This document shows positions 6,812 to 15,497 of a stretch of 24,255 nt of DNA, one piece after another. This DNA is from CBDUXT01 sp965371245 (GTDB lineage Bacteria; Planctomycetota; Phycisphaerae; UBA1845). The stretch covers positions 1 to 24,255 of the forward strand of contig CBDUXT010000089.1 in the NCBI GenBank assembly GCA_965371245.1. Direction: 5' to 3'. Every line of letters begins with the position of its first letter. Position 1 is the first letter of the stretch. The position numbers and the translations under genes were made by a program. Below the pieces are notes generated by a model, which was not told the origin of the DNA, made no database searches, and was given only the letters and a program-made list of their open reading frames with translations.

Positions 6812-8338
6812 GTGACCGAAACCACCGCTATCGAAGCCGCACCTGCCGAAGCCGAACCATCGGCTGAACGACGTTGGTCCGTGTGGCGTGCGATCCTCGC
6901 CGCCCTGTTCCTGCCGGCCACCACGGCGCGGCGCACCACCCATCTCTCACTAGCGACGGCATTTGCCGTCCACGTCGTGGGCGTGCTTCTTATCGTCGCG
7001 ATCATCTTCGGGGCAGAACCCCTCTATGGGATAACCGGCCCGCTGACCGTTGGGCGCATCCTCTATGAGTTCTCAATCAGCCTGACGAAGTTCGCCCATG
7101 AGGTCTCGGCGTACCCGGGGTGGGTATGGGTCAACATCGTCGTGATTTCGGTCGGCATCGAGGCATTCGTGGCCCTGCTGGCCTTGACCATCATGAGCTG
7201 GGGCGCGCGGGACGAGCCATTGCGAGAGACCTACAGGCACTCTCTTCGGACCGTACTGCTTCGAACGGTACATGCCGCACTGATCGCCCTGTGCATCGCG
7301 ACGGTTGCGGTTTCGCTCGCGCGACGGGAGCGACAGTGGCTGCGTGTGTACCCTCCAACCCCACCGACGGCGCCCCAGGCTGGGTCGCGGGTCGTGGGCG
7401 GCCCATCCGTCCCCCCTCCCACCAACCAGCAGTGGGCGGATTACTCACGAGAGTACGCCGAATGGGACGCACAGCGGAGACTGAACGAGCCGTGGTATCT
7501 TGTGCAGCAGGAGCTCGTCTTAGCTCATGTGGTCATGGCCTGCACCGCGTGGTTCCTGTGGGCGTTGCTCCGCGGCGTCGGGGCCAGGCATGAAAACCGC
7601 CCCATTCAGCGTGATCCGATGTGCGACACCTGCGGATACAACCTGTTGACCATCTCGATGGACAGTCGATGTCCCGAGTGCGGCGATGCCGTCCAGCATT
7701 CGCTGGGACCGGATGCGCGCCCTGGAACCTCATGGCAGCGACGCCGTCTGATAGGCCGCTGGCAGGCGTGGTGGGATGCCGCCTGGACGGCGCCGCATAG
7801 GCCCGATGCACTTGGCAGGCGCATTCGCCTTTTCTCGCCCGGCAAAGACCACAGCGTCTTCTTGTCGCTGCACCTCCCGGTGGTTTTCTTGATTGGAGCC
7901 GCGACGCCACTAAGCCTCTATGCGATCGACGAGGGCATGAACCCATTCGTCACCGCTCCGGAGTTCGCATTCGTCGCCGGTCCCATGACGGGTTATGCCG
8001 CGTGCTTTTTCACGATCGGGCTCTCGCTGCTATCCGCCAGCGTCATCGGCTGCGTGTATTCCCTCCGCGAGAAGCGAAATCTGCTATCGGGCGCAGTCCA
8101 GGTTTCGTGTTATCTCTCGGCGTTCTTCACGGCGTGGGTACTGTTCGCCGGAGCGAACATGATAGCGACCGTCTTCTTTGAGAAGGAAGGGTGGGCGGAT
8201 GCCGTTGAAACCCTAACCGGCGTGAACCGGATTCTCGTAACCGCGTTGAGCTGGCTCATGCCCAACTGCATCATCGGGCTCTGGTATCTCACGCGCGTCG
8301 CCAAGAGCACGGCGGCCACACGGTATGCCAACCGTTAG
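6812..8338 (+). CDS. Multi-pass membrane protein with a zinc-ribbon
   Basis: The protein has 508 residues from GTG 6812. It begins with an acidic, Ala/Glu-rich tail (TETTAIEAAPAEAEPSAE). Membrane segments are at about 45-67, 107-130, 148-168, 234-255, 350-371, 388-415, 427-452 and 474-494. Between segments 4 and 5, a cytoplasmic-looking ribbon has C271-xx-C274 and C287-xx-C290 (CDTCGYNLLTISMDSRCPEC). Similar MC.xCGYdL...CPECG ribbons are common in planctomycete membrane proteins of unknown role. A Pro-rich loop (180-205) follows segment 3. I assign no function; the ribbon probably binds zinc. An out-of-frame ATG at 6742 opens a similar Thr/Glu-rich N-terminus (MSTVSETAPEALALN...), so the true start may be upstream with a single-base frameshift. 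No partner genes lie next to it. Confidence 0.7.
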   Translation: MTETTAIEAAPAEAEPSAERRWSVWRAILAALFLPATTARRTTHLSLATAFAVHVVGVLLIVAIIFGAEPLYGITGPLTVGRILYEFSISLTKFAHEVSAYPGWVWVNIVVISVGIEAFVALLALTIMSWGARDEPLRETYRHSLRTVLLRTVHAALIALCIATVAVSLARRERQWLRVYPPTPPTAPQAGSRVVGGPSVPPPTNQQWADYSREYAEWDAQRRLNEPWYLVQQELVLAHVVMACTAWFLWALLRGVGARHENRPIQRDPMCDTCGYNLLTISMDSRCPECGDAVQHSLGPDARPGTSWQRRRLIGRWQAWWDAAWTAPHRPDALGRRIRLFSPGKDHSVFLSLHLPVVFLIGAATPLSLYAIDEGMNPFVTAPEFAFVAGPMTGYAACFFTIGLSLLSASVIGCVYSLREKRNLLSGAVQVSCYLSAFFTAWVLFAGANMIATVFFEKEGWADAVETLTGVNRILVTALSWLMPNCIIGLWYLTRVAKSTAATRYANR

Positions 8339-8377
8339 TCACCGCCCCGTGCGGCACCGGCATCTTGGCGATGGGGC

Positions 8378-8447
8378 GGCATGGGCAAACTTGTTTGCCC
8401 GAGTTGCTGCGAAACCAGCACGGGCAAGCCGGCGCTTACCCATGCCA
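8378..8447. repeat. Composite palindromic element (gggcaaac-tt-gtttgccc plus outer arms)
   Basis: The inner hairpin 8383-8400 has perfect 8-bp arms and a 2-base loop. Outer arms ggcatggg (8378-8385) and cccatgcc (about 8440-8446) are complementary across it, and a second gggcaag...ctt segment lies between them. It starts about 40 bases after the membrane protein stop, so it could terminate that transcript, but it lacks a T tract and looks like a mobile-type repeat. Confidence 0.55.
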
Positions 8448-8514
8448 CCCACAAAGTTAGGCGTGAAGAGGCACTGGGGCCGCTTCCGAAAAGGTCGGCG
8501 CTGTTTCGAGCCAC

Positions 8515-8539
8515 CCGCTCCCTTACGGTCGCGGCTCGG
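8515..8539 (-). repeat. Type A 25-bp repeat, single copy
   Basis: Identical at all 25 positions to 458-482, 8 kb away in the same window. This supports recent spread of the element. Confidence 0.85.
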
Positions 8540-9068
8540 AAAGAGATCCCTGGTGGAAGCGCGCCGGCTGAAAACGTATCAGCACCTTTCTGGAAACGGA
8601 ACCACTTGCTGAAGAGGCTATCAGCGCGGCGGTCGCCACACGAGAACGGTGGCCCAACGGCGGATCGACTCGACCGGGCACGATTTCATCCGACCGCGAA
8701 CACGTCGATTGCTGGTCCCCCGGTGCCCGGGCGCTGTTGGGCGCTGCGCCGCGCTCCGAACGCCTCCATGCGGGTCTACGTGCCATGTTTCGCTTCGCAG
8801 GATCGCTAGCTCGTGCTACAATCCCGCAGCGGTGTGCGGCACGGTGCGTGAGGCGTCTTCACGCCCCCATTGACGGATAAGAGCAGTTGAGCGTTCGATG
8901 AGCGCCGGCTTGGCTTGGCGCGGTTGGGCGTTCGCTTCGGCCTGTCGTCAGGATGAAACGCCAGACGCGCGCCAGGGATTCAATCCGCGCAGTGGGCATG
9001 GTTTCGAGAAAAGCGGTGGCGCCGAACCCGATCCGGGCGGGCCCCGACCCGATGGACACCAAACAGCG

Positions 9069-10631
9069 ATGACAGAACATCCCCGTGCGAAGTTGCTTTC
9101 ATCCTTGGATCATCGTACCGAGAAAGTGGATCCTGGCGGTGGGCGCATCTACAGCGCCTGCGCTGCGGCGCTCCTTCTTACGCTACTCGGCTGCACACCC
9201 GTGTCACCCGGCGGCGAGCAAACCCCTGTTTGGAAGGCGGCTTTCGACACCGCTAGCGTCGGCGCCTTGTCGGCCGTCTGGGGCTCGGCTCCGAACGACG
9301 TCTTCGTGGTGGGCGGCACGCCGGGCGTGGGAGAGGTGTATCACTTCGACGGTTCACAGTGGCGCATGATGCCGATTCCGGACGTTCCGCTGCTGGTCTG
9401 GGTCTTCGGATTCGGACCGGGCGACGTGTATGCCGTCGGCGCGGGAGGGGGCGGGATTCGTTTCGACGGCACGTCCTGGACGAGTTGGAGCACGGGTACC
9501 ACTCAAGATCTCTGGGGCATCTGGGGAGCTACGCCGGATGATCTTTGGCTGGTCGGTGGCAACGTCGGAGAAGGTGATCCGGTAATTCTCCACTTCAACG
9601 GAAGCGCGTTTGCGCCTGTGCCCGTACCGCCGAACGACCGCCGGGCCACGTCGCTGTTCAAGGTGTGGGGCATCGACGGCAAGGTCTTCGCCGTCGGGGA
9701 GCATGGGTTGATCCTCGAACATACCGCCGGTGCCTGGGCACAGGTGCCGGCTGGGTCAGCCGCCGATGACGATTTCGTGGCACTGTGGGGTACGAGTCAG
9801 GACAACATCGTTGCGGTCGGTGGACGCGGTACGGCGCGCGTCGCGCAGTATGACGGCACCGACTGGACGACCCGGGCTTTCAGCGGCACGCCGGGGCTTA
9901 ACGCGGTTTTCATGGTGGAAGCGGGTGAGGCCATTGTCGGGGGCGCAAACGGCTTCGGCGCCCGGTTCGATCCCTCCCCGGGCGTTCTCGACGCCGAGAT
10001 GACCGGCAGCAACCTGTGCATTCACGGAATGTGGGGAGACGGCGCCGGGCGGTTCTATGCGGTGGGTGGGCGATTCTCCGAGCCCTTCGCGGGCGTTGCC
10101 CTCGTTCGGACGATCGGCAGCGCGGGCATGAACGATAACCCGCCACCGCCCGACCGATCCTGCCTGACCTCCGTGGATTGTCCCTTGGGGGAAACTTCTG
10201 CGGACGACGTTTGCGTGCTGGCCGACGGTCCGACCATCGAGTACCGGGTAGACACCGCGACTGGATCGACCCCGGTACCGCCGGGAGGCGACATCCCCGT
10301 GTTTCGCGGGTTTCAGGGGGGCATTCACACCTTCATGACGATCCGGGCGGCCGGGTTCGAGCCCGGCTCCCCGGTTCTCTTTACCGTCGCAATTGCGCTG
10401 ACACCCGGCGGAAGCGTGGTCGCCACGGAGCGAACGCTGAACGTCGTGTTGACGGAAACGCCCGAGGGGTTCAACGAGGCCGCCGGGCTCTTCATCCCGT
10501 TCGACAACGCCACGGCCGCCGGACTCGACGGTCGCGACGCCGTCGTCTCGATGACGATGACGGATCCCGATGACGCTTCTCGTTCCGCATCTTTGGAAGC
10601 GACCGTACGGCTAGTTGTCATCGGCCCATGA
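9069..10631 (+). CDS. Beta-propeller lipoprotein with a C-terminal beta module
   Basis: The protein has 520 residues from ATG 9069. A hydrophobic stretch (CAAALLLTLLGC) ends in a lipobox with Cys-42, so the protein is probably lipid-anchored; GTG 9126 would give a shorter n-region and is an alternative. Residues 55-350 contain seven propeller-like repeats of the form WGsxPxDVfvVGG...vyHFDGsxW. Examples are WGSAPNDVFVVGG (71-83), FGPGDVYAVG (115-124), WGATPDDLWLVGG (152-164) and WGTSQDNIVAVGG (240-252). A Cys-containing linker (C365, C371, C382) leads to a beta-rich module with VFRGFQGGIHTFMTIRAAGF at 411-430. The same two parts recur in the genes at 15498-17312 and 14673-15389 on the other strand. 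It sits 68 bases before the tetrahaem gene, probably in one transcript. Function is unknown; a scaffold or ligand-binding role next to the cytochromes is inference. Confidence 0.8.
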   Translation: MTEHPRAKLLSSLDHRTEKVDPGGGRIYSACAAALLLTLLGCTPVSPGGEQTPVWKAAFDTASVGALSAVWGSAPNDVFVVGGTPGVGEVYHFDGSQWRMMPIPDVPLLVWVFGFGPGDVYAVGAGGGGIRFDGTSWTSWSTGTTQDLWGIWGATPDDLWLVGGNVGEGDPVILHFNGSAFAPVPVPPNDRRATSLFKVWGIDGKVFAVGEHGLILEHTAGAWAQVPAGSAADDDFVALWGTSQDNIVAVGGRGTARVAQYDGTDWTTRAFSGTPGLNAVFMVEAGEAIVGGANGFGARFDPSPGVLDAEMTGSNLCIHGMWGDGAGRFYAVGGRFSEPFAGVALVRTIGSAGMNDNPPPPDRSCLTSVDCPLGETSADDVCVLADGPTIEYRVDTATGSTPVPPGGDIPVFRGFQGGIHTFMTIRAAGFEPGSPVLFTVAIALTPGGSVVATERTLNVVLTETPEGFNEAAGLFIPFDNATAAGLDGRDAVVSMTMTDPDDASRSASLEATVRLVVIGP

Positions 10632-10686
10632 TAATGTTTAGATGGTGAATATCACGGTCTACAGCACGGCCGACGAGCGCGGCCCC

Positions 10687-10694
10687 AGGGAAGG
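10687..10694 (+). promoter_or_regulatory. Ribosome binding site of the tetrahaem gene
   Basis: agggaagg lies five bases before ATG 10700. It fixes the start and supports expression in the same direction as the propeller gene. Confidence 0.7.
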
Positions 10695-10699
10695 TTCTT

Positions 10700-13117
10700 A
10701 TGGATGGAAACAGATCGGTTGGTTGGGTCGCGGGAAAGATCGAACGGGCTGCCGTGACCCGGGCGAGTTGGGCGCTGGTGTTGATCGTGCTTACGGGGTG
10801 TCCGGCTGTGCCCGACGGGGTGGGGCTGGATGACGGACCCGTCGCGACCGGCATCTCCGGTCGGCTGGGCGAGGTGCTCCCGTCGGCCACGGCGCAGCAA
10901 CGCGAAACGTTCGAGCGAGGCAAGGCCGTTTTTGGTAAGCGGTTCGACGCTGCCGACGGCGTGGGCCCGGCCTTCAACGTCACGTTCTGCGGCGCGTGCC
11001 ACGAGCGCCCGGTTGCCGGCGGCAGTGCGGGGTTGTACCGCAACTTCGTGTTGGCCGGCGGGCTGACCGTGGACGGCGCCTTCCTCCCGGCCACCTCGGC
11101 GGGCGAAGCCGGCGGCGTGCTGCGCTCGTTCAGCCTGGACCCGGCGGACCCGTTTCGCCCCGTGGTTACGGACGACGCGTCCATCCTCGCGCAGCGGAAC
11201 CCGATCCCCCTGTTCGGCACCGGTCTGCTGGCGGAACTCGATGACGCGGAGATTCTGTCGCGGGCCGATCCCGACGACAGCGACAACGATGGAATCAGCG
11301 GAAAGGCCAACTTCGACCACGGCTTCGTGGGGCGCTTCGGACGCAAATCGCAGACCGTTTCCATCGAGGGTTTCATTCGCGGCCCCCTCTTCAACCATCT
11401 GGGCATCACGACGGATCCGCTGACTGAGGATCAACGCGCCAGCCTGCCGGTTGACAGCTCCACGACGTCCAAAGTACGCATCTTTCCCGCTTCCAACGGC
11501 CCCGGCAAGAACGGACCGCATCTTCAGGCGGCCGCCCCCGACGGGCCGACGTTTGACGACGATGCGGCCGCCGACCCTGAGCTTATTGGGCAGGATCTGT
11601 TCGACCTTATCAGCTTCACCATGTTGCTCGCGGCGCCGACGCTCGAAGAGCTGACGGAGCAGACGAACCGCGGTCGGTTGCTGTTTCACCAGAGCGGCTG
11701 CGCTGACTGCCACACCCCGCGGCTCAGCGGTCCGCGCGGCCCGCTTCCGGTCTATTCAGATTTGCTCCTTCACGACATGGGACCGGGGCTCGCTGACGGA
11801 ATCGTCCAAGGCGAGGCCGGTGGGTCGGAGTTTCGAACACAGCCGCTATGGGGGATCGCATCCACCGGACCCTATCTGCACGACGGCCGTGCGGAGACGA
11901 TCGAGCGGTCGATCATCGAACACGGCGGCGAGGCGGAAGCATCACGGGAAGCGTTCGTCGCCCTAAACGAAGTGCAGCGTCAAGACCTGGTCGAGTTCCT
12001 CCTGTCGCTTGGCGGGCGCGACCAACTCAGCGCCGGGCTTCTGGAACCGGGCGCGCCCATCCCGGCGGTTGCGGAGTATGGCGGGCCGTTTCGAACTCTC
12101 ATAGACGACGAAACGGATCGCTTCCTTCGTGGCCGCGAGTTGTACGACCGGGATTTCGGACATGACACCGGTGTCGGGTCGCCGCGGTTCAATGGAGATT
12201 CGTGCCGCGCGTGCCACTTCGACCCCGTGATCGGCGGCGCGGGGCCTCTCGGCGTCAACGTGATGCGGCACGGGATCCTCAACCCCGACGGCGCCTTCAC
12301 GCCGCCGGCGGCCGGCACGATCCTGCACAAGCACACGATCGAACTGACAAACGCCGTTCGTCCCCAGGACGGTGTCACCGTCTTCGAGCCTCGCCAGCCC
12401 CCGCACACCTTGGGACTCGGATTGATCGAGAGCATCCCCGAAGCGACGATCCTGGCAGGCGCCGACCCCGACGATGCCAAAGACGGCGACGGCATCACCG
12501 GTCGCGCGTCGGTGACCGACGGGGGTCGGATCGGTCGGTTTGGTTGGAAGGCCCAGGTGCCATCCATCGCGGAGTTCGTTCGCGACGCCATGGCCGCGGA
12601 ATTGGGCATCACCGTCGCGCCTCAGGCGGGCCTGACCTTCGGGCGGATCGACGACAACGATGAGATCGAGGATCCGGAGTTGTCCGTCGCCGAGGCCGAG
12701 GATCTTGCGTTCTTCATTGCCATGTTGGCGCCGCCGCCGCGCCAGACCGGCGCGGATGCCGCGTTGGTGGCAACGGGTGAGGTCGTGTTCGAGCAGGTCG
12801 GCTGCACGGCGTGCCACGTGCCGTCGCTGGCGGGCGCGGACGGCCCCGTGCCGCTGTTCTCAGATTTGCTGCTCCACGAGATCCTTCCGGCCGACGCGGT
12901 CGGAATCGAAGACACCTCCGCGAGCGTACGAGAGTTTCGCACCGCGCCGCTTTGGGGGCTCAGCCAGACCGCTCCCTATTTCCACAGCGGCGAGGCGGAC
13001 ACGATCGATGAGGCGATTCGGTTGCACGACGGAGAAGGAACGGCTTCGCGCGCGGCCTACCTGGCATTGGATGAGGCGTCCCGGGCGGCGCTGTTGGCCT
13101 TCCTCGACACGCTGTAA
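10700..13117 (+). CDS. Four-haem lipoprotein of two fused DUF1111 (di-haem oxidoreductase-like) modules
   Basis: The protein has 805 residues. The signal ends VLIVLTGC, giving lipidated Cys-34. Residues about 50-440 and 465-805 are two complete DUF1111/DHOR-type modules. Each has two CXXCH sites: C97-GAC-H101 and C334-ADC-H338 in the first, C502-RAC-H506 and C702-TAC-H706 in the second. Both keep the family's Asp-rich loop (ADPDDSDNDGISGKAN at 189; ADPDDAKDGDGITGRAS at 588), the GRFG(R/W)K stretch, and the final EFRT-PLWG---T-PY-H-G signature (377-397; 745-765). Single-module members are usually 400-500 residues, so this is an internal duplication of a whole protein. The family is related to MauG/cytochrome c peroxidases and includes thiol-oxidising members; the substrate is unknown here. 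The pentahaem gene starts 66 bases after its stop. Confidence 0.9.
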   Translation: MDGNRSVGWVAGKIERAAVTRASWALVLIVLTGCPAVPDGVGLDDGPVATGISGRLGEVLPSATAQQRETFERGKAVFGKRFDAADGVGPAFNVTFCGACHERPVAGGSAGLYRNFVLAGGLTVDGAFLPATSAGEAGGVLRSFSLDPADPFRPVVTDDASILAQRNPIPLFGTGLLAELDDAEILSRADPDDSDNDGISGKANFDHGFVGRFGRKSQTVSIEGFIRGPLFNHLGITTDPLTEDQRASLPVDSSTTSKVRIFPASNGPGKNGPHLQAAAPDGPTFDDDAAADPELIGQDLFDLISFTMLLAAPTLEELTEQTNRGRLLFHQSGCADCHTPRLSGPRGPLPVYSDLLLHDMGPGLADGIVQGEAGGSEFRTQPLWGIASTGPYLHDGRAETIERSIIEHGGEAEASREAFVALNEVQRQDLVEFLLSLGGRDQLSAGLLEPGAPIPAVAEYGGPFRTLIDDETDRFLRGRELYDRDFGHDTGVGSPRFNGDSCRACHFDPVIGGAGPLGVNVMRHGILNPDGAFTPPAAGTILHKHTIELTNAVRPQDGVTVFEPRQPPHTLGLGLIESIPEATILAGADPDDAKDGDGITGRASVTDGGRIGRFGWKAQVPSIAEFVRDAMAAELGITVAPQAGLTFGRIDDNDEIEDPELSVAEAEDLAFFIAMLAPPPRQTGADAALVATGEVVFEQVGCTACHVPSLAGADGPVPLFSDLLLHEILPADAVGIEDTSASVREFRTAPLWGLSQTAPYFHSGEADTIDEAIRLHDGEGTASRAAYLALDEASRAALLAFLDTL

Positions 13118-13170
13118 TGCGGGCACGGAGCCGGCATCGCTTTGCGCGAGCGGACGCGCCGCGACGACAT

Positions 13171-13176
13171 GAGGAG
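13171..13176 (+). promoter_or_regulatory. Ribosome binding site deciding the pentahaem start
   Basis: gaggag is spaced seven bases from ATG 13184. The upstream starts (13142 and 13169) have no comparable site. Confidence 0.75.
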
Positions 13177-13183
13177 ATGGGAT

Positions 13184-14608
13184 ATGATCGAGCCCGATCG
13201 GGTTGCAAACGTGGGCCTCCGCATGGGGCTCGGGGCCGCCCTCTGCCTTGGCTGTGTGTTCTCGGTGGGTTGCGATCTTTCGCCGCCGCCCGCGCCGGGG
13301 GGTGGAGACGGCACCGGGACCGACGACGGCGTGCTGCACGATGCGCTGTCCATGCCCGCCGAGCCGACGGTCGATGTTACTCGGTTTCGACAGGCCGGCG
13401 AATGCGCCGCCTGCCACCCGCGGCATTTTTCCGAGTGGCAAACGTCGATGCACGCCTATGCGATGAAGGATCCGGTGTACCACAAACTGGTCGCCATTAG
13501 GCAGCAGGACTTCGACGGCGCTCGAGACCAGTTCTGCACCCAGTGCCATTCGGCCATCGGAACCCGCGGTGGAGAAATCGTTCCCGGCTTCACGTTCGAG
13601 GAACTCTCACCGATCACGCTCGAGGGTGTGACCTGCGAAGCCTGCCACAAAGTGGTCGGACTGGAGCGAGTCTACAACAGCGGTCATCGGCTCGACGACC
13701 AGGCCGCCATTCACGGCCCCATCGCCGACCCGGTGGAGAACTCCTACCACGAGTCAACGTACTCGCCGCTTCACGACACCTCCCGGTTTTGCGGCGGCTG
13801 CCACGACGTAGTCGAGCAACAGGGGTTGAATCTGGAGCGACCCTTCGAGGAATGGGCCACGTCGCTCGCCGCCGAGGAGGGACGAAACTGCCAGAGTTGC
13901 CACATGCCGACGTACACCGGTCAGGCCGCCGTGCTTCCGGGCATGCCCGAACGCGAGAACCTTCACATTCATCGTTTCATCGGTGTGGACATGCCGCTGA
14001 CCGAAGATTTCATTGCCGATCCAGCGCGGCGGGAGGAGATTCGACAGGAAGTGGTCGCGCTGCTGCAAAGCGCGGCGGAACTCGAACTCGCCGCCGCAAG
14101 CAGCGTCTCGGCCGGCCGGCAGTTGGACTTTCACGTCACCGTTCGCAACCTGATCGATGCACACAATCTTCCCACCGGGGCAACGTTCAACCGGGAGCTG
14201 TGGATAGAAGTGACGGCCACCGATGCGAACGGGATGATCTTGTTCCAAACGGGAAACCTCGACGCCAACGGCGATCTTCGGGGCCACTTCAGCGAACTGG
14301 AGCCCTACGGCGACAACGACTTGGTTACCTTTTCCTCGAAGTTCGTGGACGCCTCGGGGAACCTGACCGTCTTCCCCTGGAAGGCCACCGAGCACATCTC
14401 CAACTCGCTCTCTCCACTGTTCGAACGAACCTCGACGTTCTTCATTCCGACGCAACCAACCACCGTCGGCCCAATCACGATTCGAGTTCGGCTGCGGTTC
14501 CGGGCGTTCCCGCCGTTCCTGCTGCGAGCGTTGGGGTTGGGCGAACTCGTGGAGCGCCTCGAAATCGTCGATATCGATGAAGAAACGATCGTGGTCGTCG
14601 TGGAATAG
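13184..14608 (+). CDS. Pentahaem cytochrome c lipoprotein (c554-like haem domain)
   Basis: The protein has 474 residues. The start at 13184 follows a strong gaggag site. The signal region (GLRMGLGAALCLGCVFSVGC) ends in a probable lipid Cys-30. Five CXXCH motifs lie in the first half: C74-AAC-H78, C118-TQC-H122, C151-EAC-H155, C203-GGC-H207 and C236-QSC-H240. The first is followed by the HFSEWQTSMH stretch typical of c554/OTR-like multihaem proteins. Extra histidines nearby could be distal haem ligands. Residues about 300-440 form a beta-rich domain with an HNLPTGATFNRELWIEV stretch, seen as a C-terminal companion domain in other multihaem cytochromes. The last 20 residues are hydrophobic or acidic. 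It probably exchanges electrons with the adjacent tetrahaem protein outside the inner membrane; that is inferred from adjacency. Confidence 0.88.
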   Translation: MIEPDRVANVGLRMGLGAALCLGCVFSVGCDLSPPPAPGGGDGTGTDDGVLHDALSMPAEPTVDVTRFRQAGECAACHPRHFSEWQTSMHAYAMKDPVYHKLVAIRQQDFDGARDQFCTQCHSAIGTRGGEIVPGFTFEELSPITLEGVTCEACHKVVGLERVYNSGHRLDDQAAIHGPIADPVENSYHESTYSPLHDTSRFCGGCHDVVEQQGLNLERPFEEWATSLAAEEGRNCQSCHMPTYTGQAAVLPGMPERENLHIHRFIGVDMPLTEDFIADPARREEIRQEVVALLQSAAELELAAASSVSAGRQLDFHVTVRNLIDAHNLPTGATFNRELWIEVTATDANGMILFQTGNLDANGDLRGHFSELEPYGDNDLVTFSSKFVDASGNLTVFPWKATEHISNSLSPLFERTSTFFIPTQPTTVGPITIRVRLRFRAFPPFLLRALGLGELVERLEIVDIDEETIVVVVE

Positions 14609-14623
14609 GCAATCCGACGCCAA

Positions 14624-14675
14624 TGACCGGTAGGGTCGAACGGTGCCGCTGCCGATAGGAGCGGCGATCCGGTCA
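14624..14675. terminator. Nested inverted repeats between convergent genes
   Basis: The outer arms tgaccgg (14624-14630) and ccggtca (14669-14675) enclose the inner arms gccgct (14645-14650) and agcggc (14660-14665). The outer arm overlaps the stop of the - strand gene. Position and symmetry suggest a bidirectional terminator, though no T tract is present. Confidence 0.45.
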
Positions 14676-15389
14676 CTCGATCTCGACCAGCCGCACCCGG
14701 CGCGTCACCGTGGCCGTGATGTTCTCATTGTTGACGTCCGTGACGATGAAGCTAATCTCGGCATCTTTTCCGTCGGCCTCATCGCGTGGCAGAGCGACGG
14801 GAACACGCAGGTTGTAGATTTCATTGATCCCCAAACCCACCTCGTTGAACACGGAACTGAAGGTGGCCGCGGGGATCAACACCTCGTCCGTTTCGGTCAG
14901 GAAGCCGGCGCGTGATAAAAAGACGAACCCGGTTGGTGCAAACCCGACGCCGCGAAACGTGATGAACATGTGCATACCGCCTTGGAACCCGTGGAACACG
15001 AACACCAGGTCGCCGTCATCGATCCTGGCATAGGGCTGGTTGACCGCGTACCCGATCTCAAGCCTGGGCGGGTCCCCCCGCGGCAAAGCCGTCAGGTAGT
15101 TCGCGTAGTCTCCCAGGTCGAAGTCCAGGTCCCTGTCGTAATCAAACTTCGCGAGGCATTCCGCCGGTGTCGCTCCTACCGGATCGGGCGCGTTGCCATC
15201 GCCCGAGATACAGTCAGCAACATCGACCGCCTCGACCAGCACATCGCGTCTCCCACCGGCTATGGTCCCGCTTGCTGGATCGTGGCCGCGCCGTGGCCGC
15301 GCGGGGGCTCGGGCGCTCCGCGGATCCGAGGCTTTCCCCGCGTCCGCCATCGGAACCAACGTCGTGATGACCACAGCGCGAGCCACCAT
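14673..15389 (-). CDS. Secreted-type protein with a dockerin-like loop and the GFQGG beta module
   Basis: The protein has 238 residues from ATG 15389. Residues 60-101 resemble a dockerin-type calcium-binding segment common in planctomycete exported proteins (C60...C78LAKFDYDRDLDFDLGDYANYL). Residues 108-238 match the C-terminal module of the propeller lipoprotein at 9069-10631: VFVFHGFQGGMHMFITFRGVGF (129-150) against VFRGFQGGIHTFMTIRAAGF, and both end in a VRLV stretch. The N-terminus (MVARAVVITTLVPMADAG) is only a weak signal peptide and the next 35 residues are Arg/Pro-rich. The start may therefore be wrong, or the 5' end may be fused or damaged. It lies 108 bases downstream of the second propeller gene and is probably co-transcribed with it. 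Function unknown. Confidence 0.7.
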   Translation of the reverse strand: MVARAVVITTLVPMADAGKASDPRSARAPARPRRGHDPASGTIAGGRRDVLVEAVDVADCISGDGNAPDPVGATPAECLAKFDYDRDLDFDLGDYANYLTALPRGDPPRLEIGYAVNQPYARIDDGDLVFVFHGFQGGMHMFITFRGVGFAPTGFVFLSRAGFLTETDEVLIPAATFSSVFNEVGLGINEIYNLRVPVALPRDEADGKDAEISFIVTDVNNENITATVTRRVRLVEIE

Positions 15390-15497
15390 AATCCCATACC
15401 CGGCAAGCCGTGTCCGCGACGACCGGATCGAGCGACCCGCGCCCGGAAAAACGGCTCAGACGTATCGGTAACAACCTTCTGTCGTTTAGGATTCACG

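Larger units (their letters stand above)
8339..9068. other. Non-coding stretch with a composite hairpin and a type A repeat
   Basis: Across 730 bases I find no gene. It contains the palindromic element at 8378-8447 and a type A 25-mer at 8515-8539. Short frames here translate repeats or lack coding signals. An open frame entering the propeller lipoprotein from 8898 is not supported, since the lipoprotein signal begins after 9069. Confidence 0.5.

Noticed and set aside
11963..12817. - strand frame of 284 codons opposite the tetrahaem gene
   Set aside because: It is the antisense shadow of a gene with nine clear family motifs; long shadows are expected at this GC content.
13754..14623. - strand frame of 289 codons opposite the pentahaem gene
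   Set aside because: Shadow frame; no recognisable domain, and the + strand has five haem motifs.
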